This document shows, piece after piece, positions 1 through 9,700 of a DNA stretch of 64,000 nucleotides. This DNA comes from Mycolicibacterium crocinum (GTDB lineage: Bacteria > Actinomycetota > Actinomycetes > Mycobacteriales > Mycobacteriaceae). How positions within the stretch are numbered: position 1 is the first letter of the stretch; every line of letters starts with the position of its first letter. Made by a program: the position numbers and the translations under genes. The notes under the pieces are model-generated. The model searched no databases. It had not been told where the DNA came from and saw nothing but the letters and a program-made list of their open reading frames with translations. Location of the stretch: contig NZ_CP092362.2 of the NCBI RefSeq assembly GCF_022370635.2, forward strand, positions 2,914,001 to 2,978,000, read 5' to 3'.

Positions 1-1
1 C

Positions 2-2617
2 GACGCGCTCAAGCTCAACGACGCCGACGTCACCACGATGTCCTGGCCGCAGCAGGCCGACCACGCCGCCAACGCCGAGCAGCTGACCGCGTACTTCTCC
101 GAGGGCGGCTTCGACAATGTGGTCGTGGTGTCCCCGGCGCGCATCGCCGGCTGCCCCGAGGAGCAGCTGCCGCATCGCGGGGGAGAGCAGGTCCGCCACC
201 TGGTGCGAATCGCCCGTGAACTGGCCGACACCGCAGGTGACGCGCCGCGGCTCTACGTCGTCACCCGCAACGCCCAGACGGTGCTGGCCGACGATCGGTC
301 CAACCTGGAGCAGGCCGGCCTGCGTGGTCTGCTGCGGGTGATTGGCGCCGAGTACCCCGAACTGCGCCCCAGCCAGATCGACGTCGACGACGATGTCGAC
401 GCCAAGCTGGTGGCCCGCGTGTTGCTGACCGGTTCGGAGGAGGACGAGACCGCCTTCCGTGCCGGCGAGTGGTACACCGCGCACCTGTTCCCGAACCCGC
501 TGCGGCCCGATGAGCGCTACACGACGGTCGTCGACCACTCGCGCGACGGCATGCGCCTGGAGATCCGCGTCCCGGGTGATATGCAGACCCTGGAGCTGGC
601 GGCGTTCGACCGCATCCCGCCGGGGCCGGGTCAGATCGAGGTCGCGGTCACCGCGTCCAGCCTGAACTTCGCCGACGTGCTGCTGGCCTTCGGCCGGTAC
701 CCGAGCTTCGAGGGTCTGCACCCGCAGCTGGGTATCGACTTCGCCGGTGTGGTCACCGCGGTCGGCCCGGACGTCACCTCACACCGGATCGGCGATCATG
801 TCGGCGGCATGTCGCCGAACGGCTGCTGGGGCACATTCGTGACCTGTGACGCCGACGTGGCCGTGACGCTGCCGTCGGGTCTGCGCGACGATCAGGCCGC
901 GGCGGTCTCCACCGCCTCGGCGACCGCCTGGCACAGCCTGGTCGACCTGGCCAAGATCAAGGCCGGCGACAAGGTCCTGATCCACTCCGCCACCGGCGGT
1001 GTCGGTCAGGCCGCGATTGCGATCGCCCGCCACATCGGCGCGGAGATTTTCGCCACCGCCGGCACCGAGGAGCGTCGCGACATCCTGCGCGGCATGGGCA
1101 TCGAGCATGTCTACGACTCGCGCAGCGCCGCCTTCGCCGAGGAGATCCGCCGAGACACCGACGGGTACGGCGTGGACATCGTGCTGAACTCGCTGACCGG
1201 TGCGTCCCAGCGGGCCGGCGTCGACATCCTGGCCTTCGGCGGACGGTTCGTCGAGATCGGCAAGAAGGACATCTACGGGGACACCCGGCTCGGGCTGTTC
1301 CCGTTCCGGAAGAACCTGTCCTTCTACGGTGTCGATCTGGCGCTGATGGCCACCACGCATCCGGCGCAGATCCGCGAGCTGCTCAACACCGTGTACCAGC
1401 TGACCGCAGACGGTGTTCTGCCGCAGCCGGAGACCACGCACTACCCGCTGGCCGACGCCGCCACCGCGATCCGCGTGATGGGCGCCGCCGAGCACACCGG
1501 CAAGCTGCTGCTGTCGGTGCCGAAGGTGGGCCACAGCAATGTGGTGGTCCCGCCGGAGCAGGCCAAGGTGTTCCGCCGCGACGGGTCGTACATCATCACC
1601 GGTGGTCTCGGCGGCTTGGGCTTGTTCCTCGCGGCGAAGATGGCGGCCGCCGGCTGTGGCCGGATCGTGCTGAACTCGCGGTCGGAGCCGAAGCCCGAGG
1701 CGCTCGTCGAGATCGAGCGCATGCGGGCCGCCGGAACCGAAGTCGAGGTCGTCAGCGGAGACATCGCGCTGTCGGAGACCGTCGACCGCCTGGTGACCGT
1801 GGCCACGGCGACCGGGCTGGCCGTGCGCGGCGTGCTGCACGCTGCCGCGGTGGTCGAGGACTCGATCCTGCCGAACATCAGCGACGAGCTGATCGAACGG
1901 GACTGGGCTCCCAAGGTCTATGGCGCCTGGCACCTGCACCGCGCCACCACGGCACAGCCGCTGGACTGGTTCTGCTCGTTCTCCTCGGCGGCCGCGCTGC
2001 TGGGCTCGCCGGGCCAGGGAGCGTACGCCGCCGCCAACAGCTGGCTCGACGGCTTCACCCACTGGCGTCGCTCGCAGGGCCTGCCTGCTACGGCGGTCGC
2101 GTGGGGGGCCTGGGACCAGATCGGTGCCGGCAAGCACCTGGCCGCAGCGGGCGACACCACGATGATCAGCCCGGAGGAGGGCGCACGGGCGTTCGAGGCG
2201 CTGCTGCGCCACGACCGCGCCTACAGCGGCTACGCGCCGATGATCGGGACGCCCTGGCTCACCGAGCTTGCCGGGCGCAGCCCGTTCGCCGAGGCCTTCA
2301 AGTCCAGTGCCGACCGTCCTGCCGACACCAGCACGTTCCGGGCCGAGCTGCACGACCTGCCGCGCGAGGACTGGCCGATGCGAGTTCGTCGTCTGGTATC
2401 CGAGCAGCTCAGCCTGATTTTGCGGCGTTCAATCGATCCGGATCGGCCGATTTCTGAATACGGTTTGGACTCGTTGGGCAACCTAGAACTAAGAACGCGG
2501 ATTGAAACTGAAACGGGGATACGCGTTCGTTCGATGGACATAACGACTGTTAGGTCGTTGGCCGAGAGCCTGTGCGAAACACTCGCCGGCGTCATAACGT
2601 CAAGCGCATCCCGCTAA
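2..2617 (+). CDS. Reducing type I polyketide synthase, C-terminal part (Pks5/mycocerosic-acid-synthase type), cut by window edge
   Basis: The reading frame is open from base 2, so the start lies outside the window; 871 residues are visible. In order one sees the end of a DH/linker region, an enoylreductase (about residues 195-505; NAD(P)H glycine motif SATGGVGQA near residue 330), a ketoreductase (about 525-715; GGLGGLG motif) and an ACP with the phosphopantetheine serine in GLDSL (about residue 824). This is the KS-AT-DH-ER-KR-ACP order of mycobacterial synthases that make methyl-branched or fully reduced acyl chains. The adjacent Pap acyltransferase, GAP protein and glycosyltransferase fit a Pks5-type enzyme supplying the acyl group of a lipooligosaccharide. 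A role in another acylated glycolipid cannot be excluded because KS and AT are not visible. The last ~230 bases use unusually AT-rich codons. Confidence 0.9.
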   Translation, partial: DALKLNDADVTTMSWPQQADHAANAEQLTAYFSEGGFDNVVVVSPARIAGCPEEQLPHRGGEQVRHLVRIARELADTAGDAPRLYVVTRNAQTVLADDRSNLEQAGLRGLLRVIGAEYPELRPSQIDVDDDVDAKLVARVLLTGSEEDETAFRAGEWYTAHLFPNPLRPDERYTTVVDHSRDGMRLEIRVPGDMQTLELAAFDRIPPGPGQIEVAVTASSLNFADVLLAFGRYPSFEGLHPQLGIDFAGVVTAVGPDVTSHRIGDHVGGMSPNGCWGTFVTCDADVAVTLPSGLRDDQAAAVSTASATAWHSLVDLAKIKAGDKVLIHSATGGVGQAAIAIARHIGAEIFATAGTEERRDILRGMGIEHVYDSRSAAFAEEIRRDTDGYGVDIVLNSLTGASQRAGVDILAFGGRFVEIGKKDIYGDTRLGLFPFRKNLSFYGVDLALMATTHPAQIRELLNTVYQLTADGVLPQPETTHYPLADAATAIRVMGAAEHTGKLLLSVPKVGHSNVVVPPEQAKVFRRDGSYIITGGLGGLGLFLAAKMAAAGCGRIVLNSRSEPKPEALVEIERMRAAGTEVEVVSGDIALSETVDRLVTVATATGLAVRGVLHAAAVVEDSILPNISDELIERDWAPKVYGAWHLHRATTAQPLDWFCSFSSAAALLGSPGQGAYAAANSWLDGFTHWRRSQGLPATAVAWGAWDQIGAGKHLAAAGDTTMISPEEGARAFEALLRHDRAYSGYAPMIGTPWLTELAGRSPFAEAFKSSADRPADTSTFRAELHDLPREDWPMRVRRLVSEQLSLILRRSIDPDRPISEYGLDSLGNLELRTRIETETGIRVRSMDITTVRSLAESLCETLAGVITSSASR

Positions 2618-2639
2618 TAGGGTCGAAGGGGTATTAACG

Positions 2640-4094
2640 GTGGTTGCACTAACAGCAATCCATGACTGGGTAGACGCGCCGGGCAAGGTCGTGTCGTGGA
2701 GCCCGTCACCGGCGTGCCTGAAGAAGGTGCTCGATGCGCCGGTCAGCGACGCTCCTGCCAGCTATCAGCAGGGCCAGCACATTCGTAGCTACCGCAATCA
2801 CACGGCCAACGGGCTGGAGATGGCGCGGCTGCTGATCCCGGCGTGGAACATGCCGGGCAAGTGCGACGTGCGGGCGATGACGTTTGTGATCAACGCCTAC
2901 CTGCGCCGGCACGACACCTTCCACAGCTGGTTCGAGTTCGCCACGGATGAGAACGGTGCCGAGCATCTCGTCCGGCACACGGTGGAGAACCCGAACGACA
3001 TCCAGTTCGTGGCCACCAAGCACGGCGAGATGAACTCTGCCCAGTGGAAGAAGCACGTGCTCGACACCCCGAGCCCGCTGGAGTGGGACTGCTTCCGCTT
3101 CGGCGTGATCCAGCGCGAGGACCACTTCACGTTCTACGTCAGCGTCGACCACCTGCACGCTGACGCGATGCTGATGATGGCGCTGTTCGTCGAGATGCAC
3201 ATGAACTATGAGGCGCTGGCCGGTGGCGGTGCACCGCTGCGGCTGCCCGAGGCCGGCAGCTACCAGGAGTACTGCACGCGTCAGCACGACTACACCAAGC
3301 AGCTGACGATGGATTCGCCCGATGTCCGCGGCTGGCTGGAGTTCCTGGAGAACAACGGCGGCACGATGCCGACGTTCCCGCTGCCGCTCGGCGATCCGTC
3401 GGTGCACTGCAGCGGTGACCTGCTCACCGTGCAGCTGATGGACGAGCACGAGACCGACCGCTTCGAGTCGGCCTGCACCGCCGCCGGTGTCCGCTTCATC
3501 GGTGGCGTGTTCGCCGCCGCGGCGATCGCCCACCGGCAGGTCACCGGTGACGACGACTATTACGTCATCACCCCGACTACCACCCGCAGCACCCCCGCGG
3601 AGTTCATGACGACGGGCTGGTTCACCGGTGTGGTTCCGCTGTCGGTGCCGGTCGCCGCCCGCAACTTCGCCGAGGTCGCGCGCGCTGCGCAGGAGTCCTT
3701 CGACCAGGGGATGCCGCTGGCCAACGTGCCGATCGAGCGGGTCTACGAGCTGGCGGAGACCGAGGAGACGCCGCGCATCCGCCCGGCCGGTCCCGGTGTC
3801 CCGATGCTGTCCTACCTCGACGTGGGCCTGCCGCCGCTGAACCCGGTGATCATGTCTCAGTGGTATGCCCTCAACGGGCACATCTACACGGACCTCGGCG
3901 CGGCGAATCAGGTCGGCATGTGGGTGAACCGGCGTGCCACCGGCACGATCATCACGGTCGCCTACCCGGACAACCCGATCGCCCGCGAGTCGGTCGCCGA
4001 GTTCGTCGAACTGATGAAGTGCATTTACCTTCGGGTGGCCGACGGCCGTTCCGAGCTGGTCTCGTCGTCTCGCGTGCCCGCCGCGACGGTCTGA
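2640..4094 (+). CDS. PapA-type (polyketide synthase-associated) acyltransferase
   Basis: A 484-residue protein of the Pap/condensation-domain superfamily. These enzymes move acyl chains made by the neighbouring PKS onto a sugar or other hydroxyl acceptor. The catalytic HX3D motif is seen as HLHAD (His171, Asp175). The N-terminus (IHDWVDAPGKVVSW...) resembles the PapA1/PapA3 branch that acylates trehalose-based lipids, rather than PapA5. The GTG start at 2640 lies 22 bases after the PKS stop, so the two are probably one operon. The stop overlaps the next start by one base (TGATG), implying translational coupling. Assignment to a specific PapA number or acceptor sugar is not possible from sequence alone. 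Confidence 0.88.
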   Translation: MVALTAIHDWVDAPGKVVSWSPSPACLKKVLDAPVSDAPASYQQGQHIRSYRNHTANGLEMARLLIPAWNMPGKCDVRAMTFVINAYLRRHDTFHSWFEFATDENGAEHLVRHTVENPNDIQFVATKHGEMNSAQWKKHVLDTPSPLEWDCFRFGVIQREDHFTFYVSVDHLHADAMLMMALFVEMHMNYEALAGGGAPLRLPEAGSYQEYCTRQHDYTKQLTMDSPDVRGWLEFLENNGGTMPTFPLPLGDPSVHCSGDLLTVQLMDEHETDRFESACTAAGVRFIGGVFAAAAIAHRQVTGDDDYYVITPTTTRSTPAEFMTTGWFTGVVPLSVPVAARNFAEVARAAQESFDQGMPLANVPIERVYELAETEETPRIRPAGPGVPMLSYLDVGLPPLNPVIMSQWYALNGHIYTDLGAANQVGMWVNRRATGTIITVAYPDNPIARESVAEFVELMKCIYLRVADGRSELVSSSRVPAATV

Positions 4095-5464
4095 TGCCGG
4101 TGGGCGAGAGTCGCCGGCCTGCACCCGACAATGTGGTGCCCTACGCGGACCAAGCGCTGCTGTTGGCGCTGCGCGGTGCCGGTCAAGAGGCTGTCATGCA
4201 GCTCATCTGGATCTACGAGCACGATGTCGACCTCGACGGTGTGCGGCGCTTCCACCAGAACTTCGGTCGCGGGCTGGTCGGCCGGCTGATCGAGCGGTCG
4301 GCGCTGCCGTTCGGCCGGCACCGGTGGGTGTCGGTGGCCGGCCCGCAGGCACCCCTCGATATCGCCGACCGAGCCCGGCCGCGCGAGGAGTTGTATGACT
4401 GGGCGCACGAGCAGGTGGAGCTGCCGCTCGACCCGGAGTTCGGTCCGGCGTGGCGCATCGGCGTTCAGCAGTTCACCGACGGGACCACCGCGGTCAGCGT
4501 CGTGGTGTCGCACACCGTCATCGACGGAGGTGGAGTGGTCGGGGCGGTCGTCGCCGCGGTCAACGGTGACGGCACGGACCTCGGTTACCCGCCGCAGCGC
4601 GCACGCACCCGATCGCGCGCGCTCGCCCAGGATGTGCGTCAGCTCGTCGCGGACCTGCCGGAGATCGGCCGAACGTTGCGCAAGGCCGTCAAGGTGGCGA
4701 CCCGGCGCAAGGATGAGTTGGTGCGTCCCAGCGCGCCGGTGTCGATCTCCGTGAGCGGCGACGGCAAGCCGGTGATGACCGCGTTCACGACCGCCGTCAT
4801 CGATATCGAGCAGTGGGATGCTCGTGCCAAAGCCCTTGGCGGTAACCACTTTTCACTGGTGGCCGGGTTCGCCGGGAAGCTCGCGCAGAATCTGGGCCGT
4901 ACCCGCGATTCCGACGGCGCGGTGACGCTGATGATTCCGGTCAGCGAGCGCGACGACCCCGGTGACACCGGCGGCAACATGGTGACGATCGCCAACGTCT
5001 CGTTCGATCCGGGCCCGGTCAATAAGGATCTCTCCAGCGCCCGTGTGGCGATCAAGAAGGGGTTGATCACGGCGCGGGAAACGCCCGACGAGATGGTGGA
5101 TCTACTGCCGTTGATCCCGTTCCTGCCCAGGCGGGCAATGGCGCGGATCGCCGATATGGCCTTCAACTTCTCCGCCGATGTGCCGGTGTCGTGTTCGAAC
5201 TTGGGGGACATCCCCGACGACGTTATTCGCCTCGACGGCACGGTGGCCGAGCGCTTCTACTTCCGTGGTATCGACCGCAATCTCACCCGCGACGTCCTGG
5301 AGCGTCGGCGGGGTCTGATGACGGTGGCCTCGGTGCGGCTCAACGGTAAGGCGATCGTCCCGGTGATGAGTTATCAACCGGGCGCGGACAACTCGCGCGA
5401 GCGATTACGCGAGGTGATCGCCCAAACTCTGGCAGAGTTCGACTTGTCGGGCATCATCGAGTGA
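4094..5464 (+). CDS. Acyltransferase-like protein A (condensation/WS-DGAT superfamily)
   Basis: A 456-residue protein starting at the ATG that overlaps the papA stop. It carries HTVIDG, the HxxxDG acyl-transfer motif (His140, Asp144), and a later conserved CSNLGD stretch typical of the second half of this fold. It is clearly paralogous to the next gene: both share the WIYEH...RRFHQN-type N-terminal region, RSPLPFGR-type motif and SNLGDxP motif. It probably installs a further acyl group on the glycolipid whose backbone acid the upstream PKS makes. The intact motif suggests an active enzyme. Homologous pairs next to pap genes are known in LOS-type loci, but the acceptor is inferred, not shown. 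Confidence 0.78.
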   Translation: MPVGESRRPAPDNVVPYADQALLLALRGAGQEAVMQLIWIYEHDVDLDGVRRFHQNFGRGLVGRLIERSALPFGRHRWVSVAGPQAPLDIADRARPREELYDWAHEQVELPLDPEFGPAWRIGVQQFTDGTTAVSVVVSHTVIDGGGVVGAVVAAVNGDGTDLGYPPQRARTRSRALAQDVRQLVADLPEIGRTLRKAVKVATRRKDELVRPSAPVSISVSGDGKPVMTAFTTAVIDIEQWDARAKALGGNHFSLVAGFAGKLAQNLGRTRDSDGAVTLMIPVSERDDPGDTGGNMVTIANVSFDPGPVNKDLSSARVAIKKGLITARETPDEMVDLLPLIPFLPRRAMARIADMAFNFSADVPVSCSNLGDIPDDVIRLDGTVAERFYFRGIDRNLTRDVLERRRGLMTVASVRLNGKAIVPVMSYQPGADNSRERLREVIAQTLAEFDLSGIIE

Positions 5465-5474
5465 GGTTTGTGCA

Positions 5475-6827
5475 GTGAGCACTGAAGCGCAGGAGCATCG
5501 GCTCGAGTTCTTCGACCAGACGGCGTTCGAGCTGATGCGCGCCACCGGTCGCGGCCAGCTCATGCAAGCCGTATGGGTCTACGAACATCCCGTGGATTAC
5601 GAAGGCCTCCGGCGTTTCCACCGCAATATCTCCGACTCGCTCGGCGGCCGGCGCATCGAGCGCTCACCGCTGCCCTTCGGCCGGCCTCGGTGGGTCCAGC
5701 CCAGCCACGCGCCGTCGGAGATCCAGATCAACGAAACACCCCGTCCACGTGACGAACTCATGGACTGGGCCGACGAGCTTGCAACCCTGCCGATCGATCC
5801 CGAGCACGGTCCGACGTGGTACCTGGTGGTCCAGCCGCTGACGGACGGCGCCACCGCGATCAGCATGGTGGCTTCGCATGTGATCGGCGACGGGACCGCC
5901 GCCGGGCTGGCGATCTTCGAGGCTGTCACCGGCAATGTCCGCGACGGGGGATATGACCGGCCGGGCTCGCGGACCCGGCGACAGGCGTTGGCCGCCGACG
6001 CGCGTCAGGCCCTGCGGGACTTGCCCGAGGCGCGCCGGGCCTTGGCCAAGGGCGCGAAGCTGGTGTGGAGCAAACGGCGTGACTTCGCCCAGGCCAGGAA
6101 GGCGCGCGCCGGCGGTGAGTCCAAGGACGAGATTGTGCACGTGCCGTCGGTGGCTGCCTTTGTCGACATCCAAGAGTGGGACGCCCGCGCGGAAAGCCTT
6201 GGCGGCAACGGTTATTCGCTGCTGGTCGGGGTGACTGCAAAGCTGGCGGAGCGGCTGGGCCGGCGGCGGAAGTCCGACGGCGCCGTGACGCTGGTGATCG
6301 CAATCAACCTGCGCGAGAGCCTCGATGACGACCGTGCCCTGGCCATGGCATTCGCCAATGCCACCGTCGACCCGGAGAAGGTGACCGTCGACCTGACCGA
6401 GGCGCGCGCCGTCGTGCGCGAGTCCCGACAGATGGCCAAGGAGCAGACCGACCCGGCCATGGAGCTGTTTCCGTTGATGCCGTGGTTGCCCCAGGCCGCG
6501 GTCAAGGGCGTGGCCGAGTTGCTGTTCTCCTACTCCGAGGACCTGCCCGTGTCGTGTTCGAACCTCGGCGATCTGCCGCCGCAGATCGCTCAGGTCGACG
6601 GCACGACCGCGGAAAAGGTGGTGCTGCGGGCCCTCGACCAGAACGTGACGCGGCGTGAGATCGAGCGTTCGCACGGCCAGCTCGTCGTGGTGTCCGCACG
6701 GGTCAACGGCAAGGTCGTGATCTCGGTCGAGGCCTATGAGATCGGGGCGGAGAACACCAAGCAGCGGCTTCGGGGTCTGGTCGATCAGACCATGACCGAC
6801 TTCGGGCTCAACGCCGGCATCGAGTGA
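5475..6827 (+). CDS. Acyltransferase-like protein B, paralogue of protein A
   Basis: A 450-residue protein with HVIGDG as the HxxxDG motif (His135, Asp139) and a CSNLGDLPPQ stretch, aligned along its length with the preceding 456-residue protein. The GTG start at 5475 is 10 bases after the previous stop, completing a four-gene operon pks-pap-A-B. Together the operon has three intact acyltransferase-type proteins for one PKS, which fits a multiply acylated sugar lipid. It ends 5 bases before the stop of the converging GAP-family gene, with no hairpin terminator visible between them. Confidence 0.78.
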   Translation: MSTEAQEHRLEFFDQTAFELMRATGRGQLMQAVWVYEHPVDYEGLRRFHRNISDSLGGRRIERSPLPFGRPRWVQPSHAPSEIQINETPRPRDELMDWADELATLPIDPEHGPTWYLVVQPLTDGATAISMVASHVIGDGTAAGLAIFEAVTGNVRDGGYDRPGSRTRRQALAADARQALRDLPEARRALAKGAKLVWSKRRDFAQARKARAGGESKDEIVHVPSVAAFVDIQEWDARAESLGGNGYSLLVGVTAKLAERLGRRRKSDGAVTLVIAINLRESLDDDRALAMAFANATVDPEKVTVDLTEARAVVRESRQMAKEQTDPAMELFPLMPWLPQAAVKGVAELLFSYSEDLPVSCSNLGDLPPQIAQVDGTTAEKVVLRALDQNVTRREIERSHGQLVVVSARVNGKVVISVEAYEIGAENTKQRLRGLVDQTMTDFGLNAGIE

Positions 6828-6832
6828 TGTGC

Positions 6833-7561
6833 TCAGAGGCCGTGTAGGCCAACTCCGATCAGGATCAGGCCGACCACCGCGACGAACATGCCGGCATGCC
6901 TGCGGGTGCGGGTGCGGATCCATTCGTTGAAGCGCTGCACCCAGATTTGGGTCTTGGCCGGTGCCACCAGGAAGCTCAGCAGCGGGATGACCGCGGCCCA
7001 ACTGGCCAGCAGCAGGAAGGTGACCAGCGCTGTGGCCTGCTCGATCGGCGGAGTCTTGGACGCGATGATCAGCGCCAGCAGAGCGAAGTAGTCGACGCTG
7101 GGCATCGCCAACGCGGCGCCGATCGAGCCGGAGAACCAGGACGACTCGCCCTGCATGAATGCCTTGACCCTGGTCGACAGCCGCTTGAACCGGGTCGGCG
7201 CCAGTTCTTGCTCGACTTCCAGGGCGGTTTCGTTGGCGCCCCCGGCAGGCACCTCGGCCATCTCTTTGCGGGAGAACTGGCGCAGCGGGATCTTGGATAT
7301 CAGCAGCCCGCCGAGAAGCAGCGCGACGACGCCGATGCCGATCTGGATCAGCGCCGGATTGAAGTTGCCCTTGCCCAGGAAGCTGTGGTGGAAGACGAAC
7401 AGGACGGTGAAGCCCACACTGAGGCTCATCGCTAGTCCGGTGCAGAGGAAGACCGCCAGGTGCCGCGCCGGGCGGGGCCGGGTCAACAGCAGTGCGATCA
7501 GTCCGATGCGTGCGGGCTCAATGCTCACCGCGAGGCCGAGCAGCACCACGGTTGTCCACAC
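6833..7561 (-). CDS. GAP/Sap-family integral membrane protein (glycolipid addressing protein)
   Basis: A 242-residue polytopic membrane protein with about six hydrophobic segments: one at the N-terminus, two around residues 35-85, then three after a charged loop at about 100-140. Sequence character and genomic place match the GAP (glycopeptidolipid addressing protein) / Sap (sulfolipid addressing protein) family, thought to help translocate envelope glycolipids and coded beside PKS/Pap genes. The start is GTG at 7561. It faces the acyltransferase operon tail to tail and is followed upstream on the same strand by the glycosyltransferase gene (46-base gap). Confidence 0.8.
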   Translation of the reverse strand: MWTTVVLLGLAVSIEPARIGLIALLLTRPRPARHLAVFLCTGLAMSLSVGFTVLFVFHHSFLGKGNFNPALIQIGIGVVALLLGGLLISKIPLRQFSRKEMAEVPAGGANETALEVEQELAPTRFKRLSTRVKAFMQGESSWFSGSIGAALAMPSVDYFALLALIIASKTPPIEQATALVTFLLLASWAAVIPLLSFLVAPAKTQIWVQRFNEWIRTRTRRHAGMFVAVVGLILIGVGLHGL

Positions 7562-7606
7562 AACGCCGAATCCTACCCTGCCGGAATGCCGCGGGCAGCG
7601 GTGGCG

Positions 7607-8887
7607 TCACCCCGCGCGGCGGTTGCGGGCTGCCTTTTCCAGAAGGTCGGCCGCCGTCGCGACGCTGTCTGGTGGCGTGCTCATCCGATCGGCGAGCAAA
7701 CGAGCCCGTTCTGCCATTTGCGGAGCCAGCACGGCCCTCAGGTCGGCGCGTAGCGAATCGCGCGTGGATGCGGCGAATCGCCGGGTCGCGCCGACGCCGA
7801 GCCGTGCGACCTGTTTGCCCCACAGCGGCTGTTCGGCCGCGACCCACAGCACCAGGGTGGGAACGCCCGCGCGGATCCCGGCCGCTGTGGTGCCGGCGCC
7901 ACCGTGGTGCACCACGGCGCGGCAGGCCGGAAAAACTGCGGCGTGACTGACCGACGACACGATCTTGACGTGGGTGGCCGTGCCAACGGCATCGAAGTCG
8001 GAGAACCCGGCACCGATCAGGGCTCTCTCACCCAGCTCGGCGCATACGTCGCTGATCAGCTGGACCGCCTCGGCGGGGGAGTCCAGCGGCATGCTGCCGA
8101 AGCCGAAATAGATCGGCGGCGTGCCGTCGGCCACCCAGGACATGACGTCGTCGTCGACCTCGGTCGGCATCTGCAGCGTGAGCGACCCGATCAGCGGCCG
8201 CCGGTCACCCCACTCGCTGACCAGCCCGGGAAAGAACACCGGGTCATAGGCCTGGATCTCCAGGGTGTCGGCGGCCACGATGCGGCCCACCGGCCGGGTT
8301 CTGGCCGCCGGCAGCCCCAGGGTGCGGCGCTGCTCGGTCTCGGCGGGTTTCAGTAGCCGCCAGTGCATCCACTCGCCGGCCGCGTACCCGGCGGCGACGA
8401 GCCGTGGCGGCAGCCGCACCGGCAGCACCTGGGTGTTGGCCCGGACAGGAAAGTAATGCACTTCGGCGATCGGAAGACCGCGGAACTCCGCGATGTTGGC
8501 GGCGATCTCCTGATAGGCCGTCCCGCTGACGATCAGGTCGGCGCCCTCGGTGATGCCCAGCAGCGTGTCGCTCATCTCGGCCCAGCCGCGGGTGGCGGCG
8601 GCGCGCGCCTTGCGCAATGCGTTCAGCGGGTTGCCCAGTCGCACCCAGTCCGCCGGGGCGGCGGCGGTGAGCGCATCGGGCCGCTCGAAGACATCACCCT
8701 GCAGCTGTTGTTGCGAGTCGGGGCCATAGGCGACGGTGGCCGGCAGCCCCGCGGATCGCACGAAGGCGACGAGGTTGGGGGGCACGGCCATGTGCACGTC
8801 ATGGCCGCGGCGCTGCAGTTCGAGGCCTACCGCCGCACAGGGTTCGACGTCACCACGTGTCCCGTGGATGCTCACCGCGATCTTCAT
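7607..8887 (-). CDS. GT1-family glycosyltransferase (UDP/dTDP-sugar dependent, GPL/LOS type)
   Basis: A 426-residue glycosyltransferase starting MKIAVSIHGTRGDVEP, the GT-B opening motif of MGT/UGT-like enzymes. The C-terminal nucleotide-sugar signature HHGGAGTTAAGIRAGVPTLV and the later EQPLWG element are complete. It has the same length as the M. tuberculosis glycosyltransferase Rv1526c that lies near pks5, and it resembles the Gtf enzymes of glycopeptidolipid synthesis. It should act in the cytosol, adding a sugar to the glycolipid made by this locus; which sugar cannot be told. The ATG start at 8887 is well supported by the N-terminal motif. Confidence 0.88.
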   Translation of the reverse strand: MKIAVSIHGTRGDVEPCAAVGLELQRRGHDVHMAVPPNLVAFVRSAGLPATVAYGPDSQQQLQGDVFERPDALTAAAPADWVRLGNPLNALRKARAAATRGWAEMSDTLLGITEGADLIVSGTAYQEIAANIAEFRGLPIAEVHYFPVRANTQVLPVRLPPRLVAAGYAAGEWMHWRLLKPAETEQRRTLGLPAARTRPVGRIVAADTLEIQAYDPVFFPGLVSEWGDRRPLIGSLTLQMPTEVDDDVMSWVADGTPPIYFGFGSMPLDSPAEAVQLISDVCAELGERALIGAGFSDFDAVGTATHVKIVSSVSHAAVFPACRAVVHHGGAGTTAAGIRAGVPTLVLWVAAEQPLWGKQVARLGVGATRRFAASTRDSLRADLRAVLAPQMAERARLLADRMSTPPDSVATAADLLEKAARNRRAG

Positions 8888-8925
8888 CGATCACCATTAT
8901 CGGGCCCGCCGGAGCGGGTGTGCCG

Positions 8926-9660
8926 TCAGCCTGGCGCCCGGGTGAACCACCGGGTCTTGACGCGCCACGAATGGGCGGACGTCAGGGCGAAACCGGCGCC
9001 GCAGATGCAGGCGAAGAACCAGACCAGGGTGCCGCCCTCGATCTCCTGCAGCGCAGGGACGTAGGCGGTGACGATGCGAATCGTGCAGGCGAGGATGCCG
9101 CTGGCCGACGACACTAGGTAGATGTTGGCGATTCGTCGCGACCGCTGATCCTGGCGCAGGACGAACAGCGCCCGCGACCCGTAGCCGAGCAGATAGATCA
9201 GCATCCCGCACAGCAGAAGCCAATAGGCCGAGAGCCAAAAGTCGGTGGGCACGGTGAAGAAGTCGGAGCGATAAATCTTCGCGCCGTTGCCCATCGAAAA
9301 GGTTGCCAATAGCAAGGGAATGCAGAGCGTCGCCGGACGCTCGACATATTGCTTGAATGCGGCCTGCGTCGCATTGTCGTCCTGCAGCCGGCCGAGGGCG
9401 TTGTAGACGATCGCGGACGCGGCGACGACGTAGCAGTCATGGCCGATGTAGTCCTCGAGGTTCCACACGCCGGTCAGCGAGTGCAGCAGTTGACCGATGG
9501 TTTCCGAGGCGAATGGGGACATCAGGAACACCGCCGCGCCCTGCAGTGCGATGTTGAGAGTGGCGGCAACTTCCCACCGGCATGACCAGGTGAGCCGCCT
9601 GATCCACAAGCTCCACGCCACGCACGCAAGCGTGATCGCGATCAATGCCCCAAGACCCAT
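8926..9660 (-). CDS. Polytopic membrane protein of unknown function
   Basis: A 244-residue protein with about seven hydrophobic segments, beginning with an N-terminal helix (ALIAITLACVAWSLWI) and ending with FFACICGAGFALTSAHSW. I do not recognise a characterised family. It sits 40 bases downstream of a small HTH protein gene on the same strand, so the two are probably co-transcribed. The pairing suggests a regulator coupled to a membrane partner, but nothing in the sequence shows a substrate or signal. The next gene, for the glycosyltransferase, starts 38 bases further on. Confidence 0.7.
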   Translation of the reverse strand: MGLGALIAITLACVAWSLWIRRLTWSCRWEVAATLNIALQGAAVFLMSPFASETIGQLLHSLTGVWNLEDYIGHDCYVVAASAIVYNALGRLQDDNATQAAFKQYVERPATLCIPLLLATFSMGNGAKIYRSDFFTVPTDFWLSAYWLLLCGMLIYLLGYGSRALFVLRQDQRSRRIANIYLVSSASGILACTIRIVTAYVPALQEIEGGTLVWFFACICGAGFALTSAHSWRVKTRWFTRAPG

Positions 9661-9700
9661 GCCGTCGTCGCCTTACGCCCCCGAATAACTTCAGCAAATA

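Noticed and set aside
779..2353. Long minus-strand open frame (524 codons) opposite the PKS
   Set aside because: High-GC shadow of the PKS frame: Arg/Gly/Ala/His-rich, no domain, no start signal, and the PKS domains on the plus strand are certain.
6828..6832. Bidirectional terminator expected between converging genes
   Set aside because: Only 5 bases separate the stops and no hairpin with U-run is visible.
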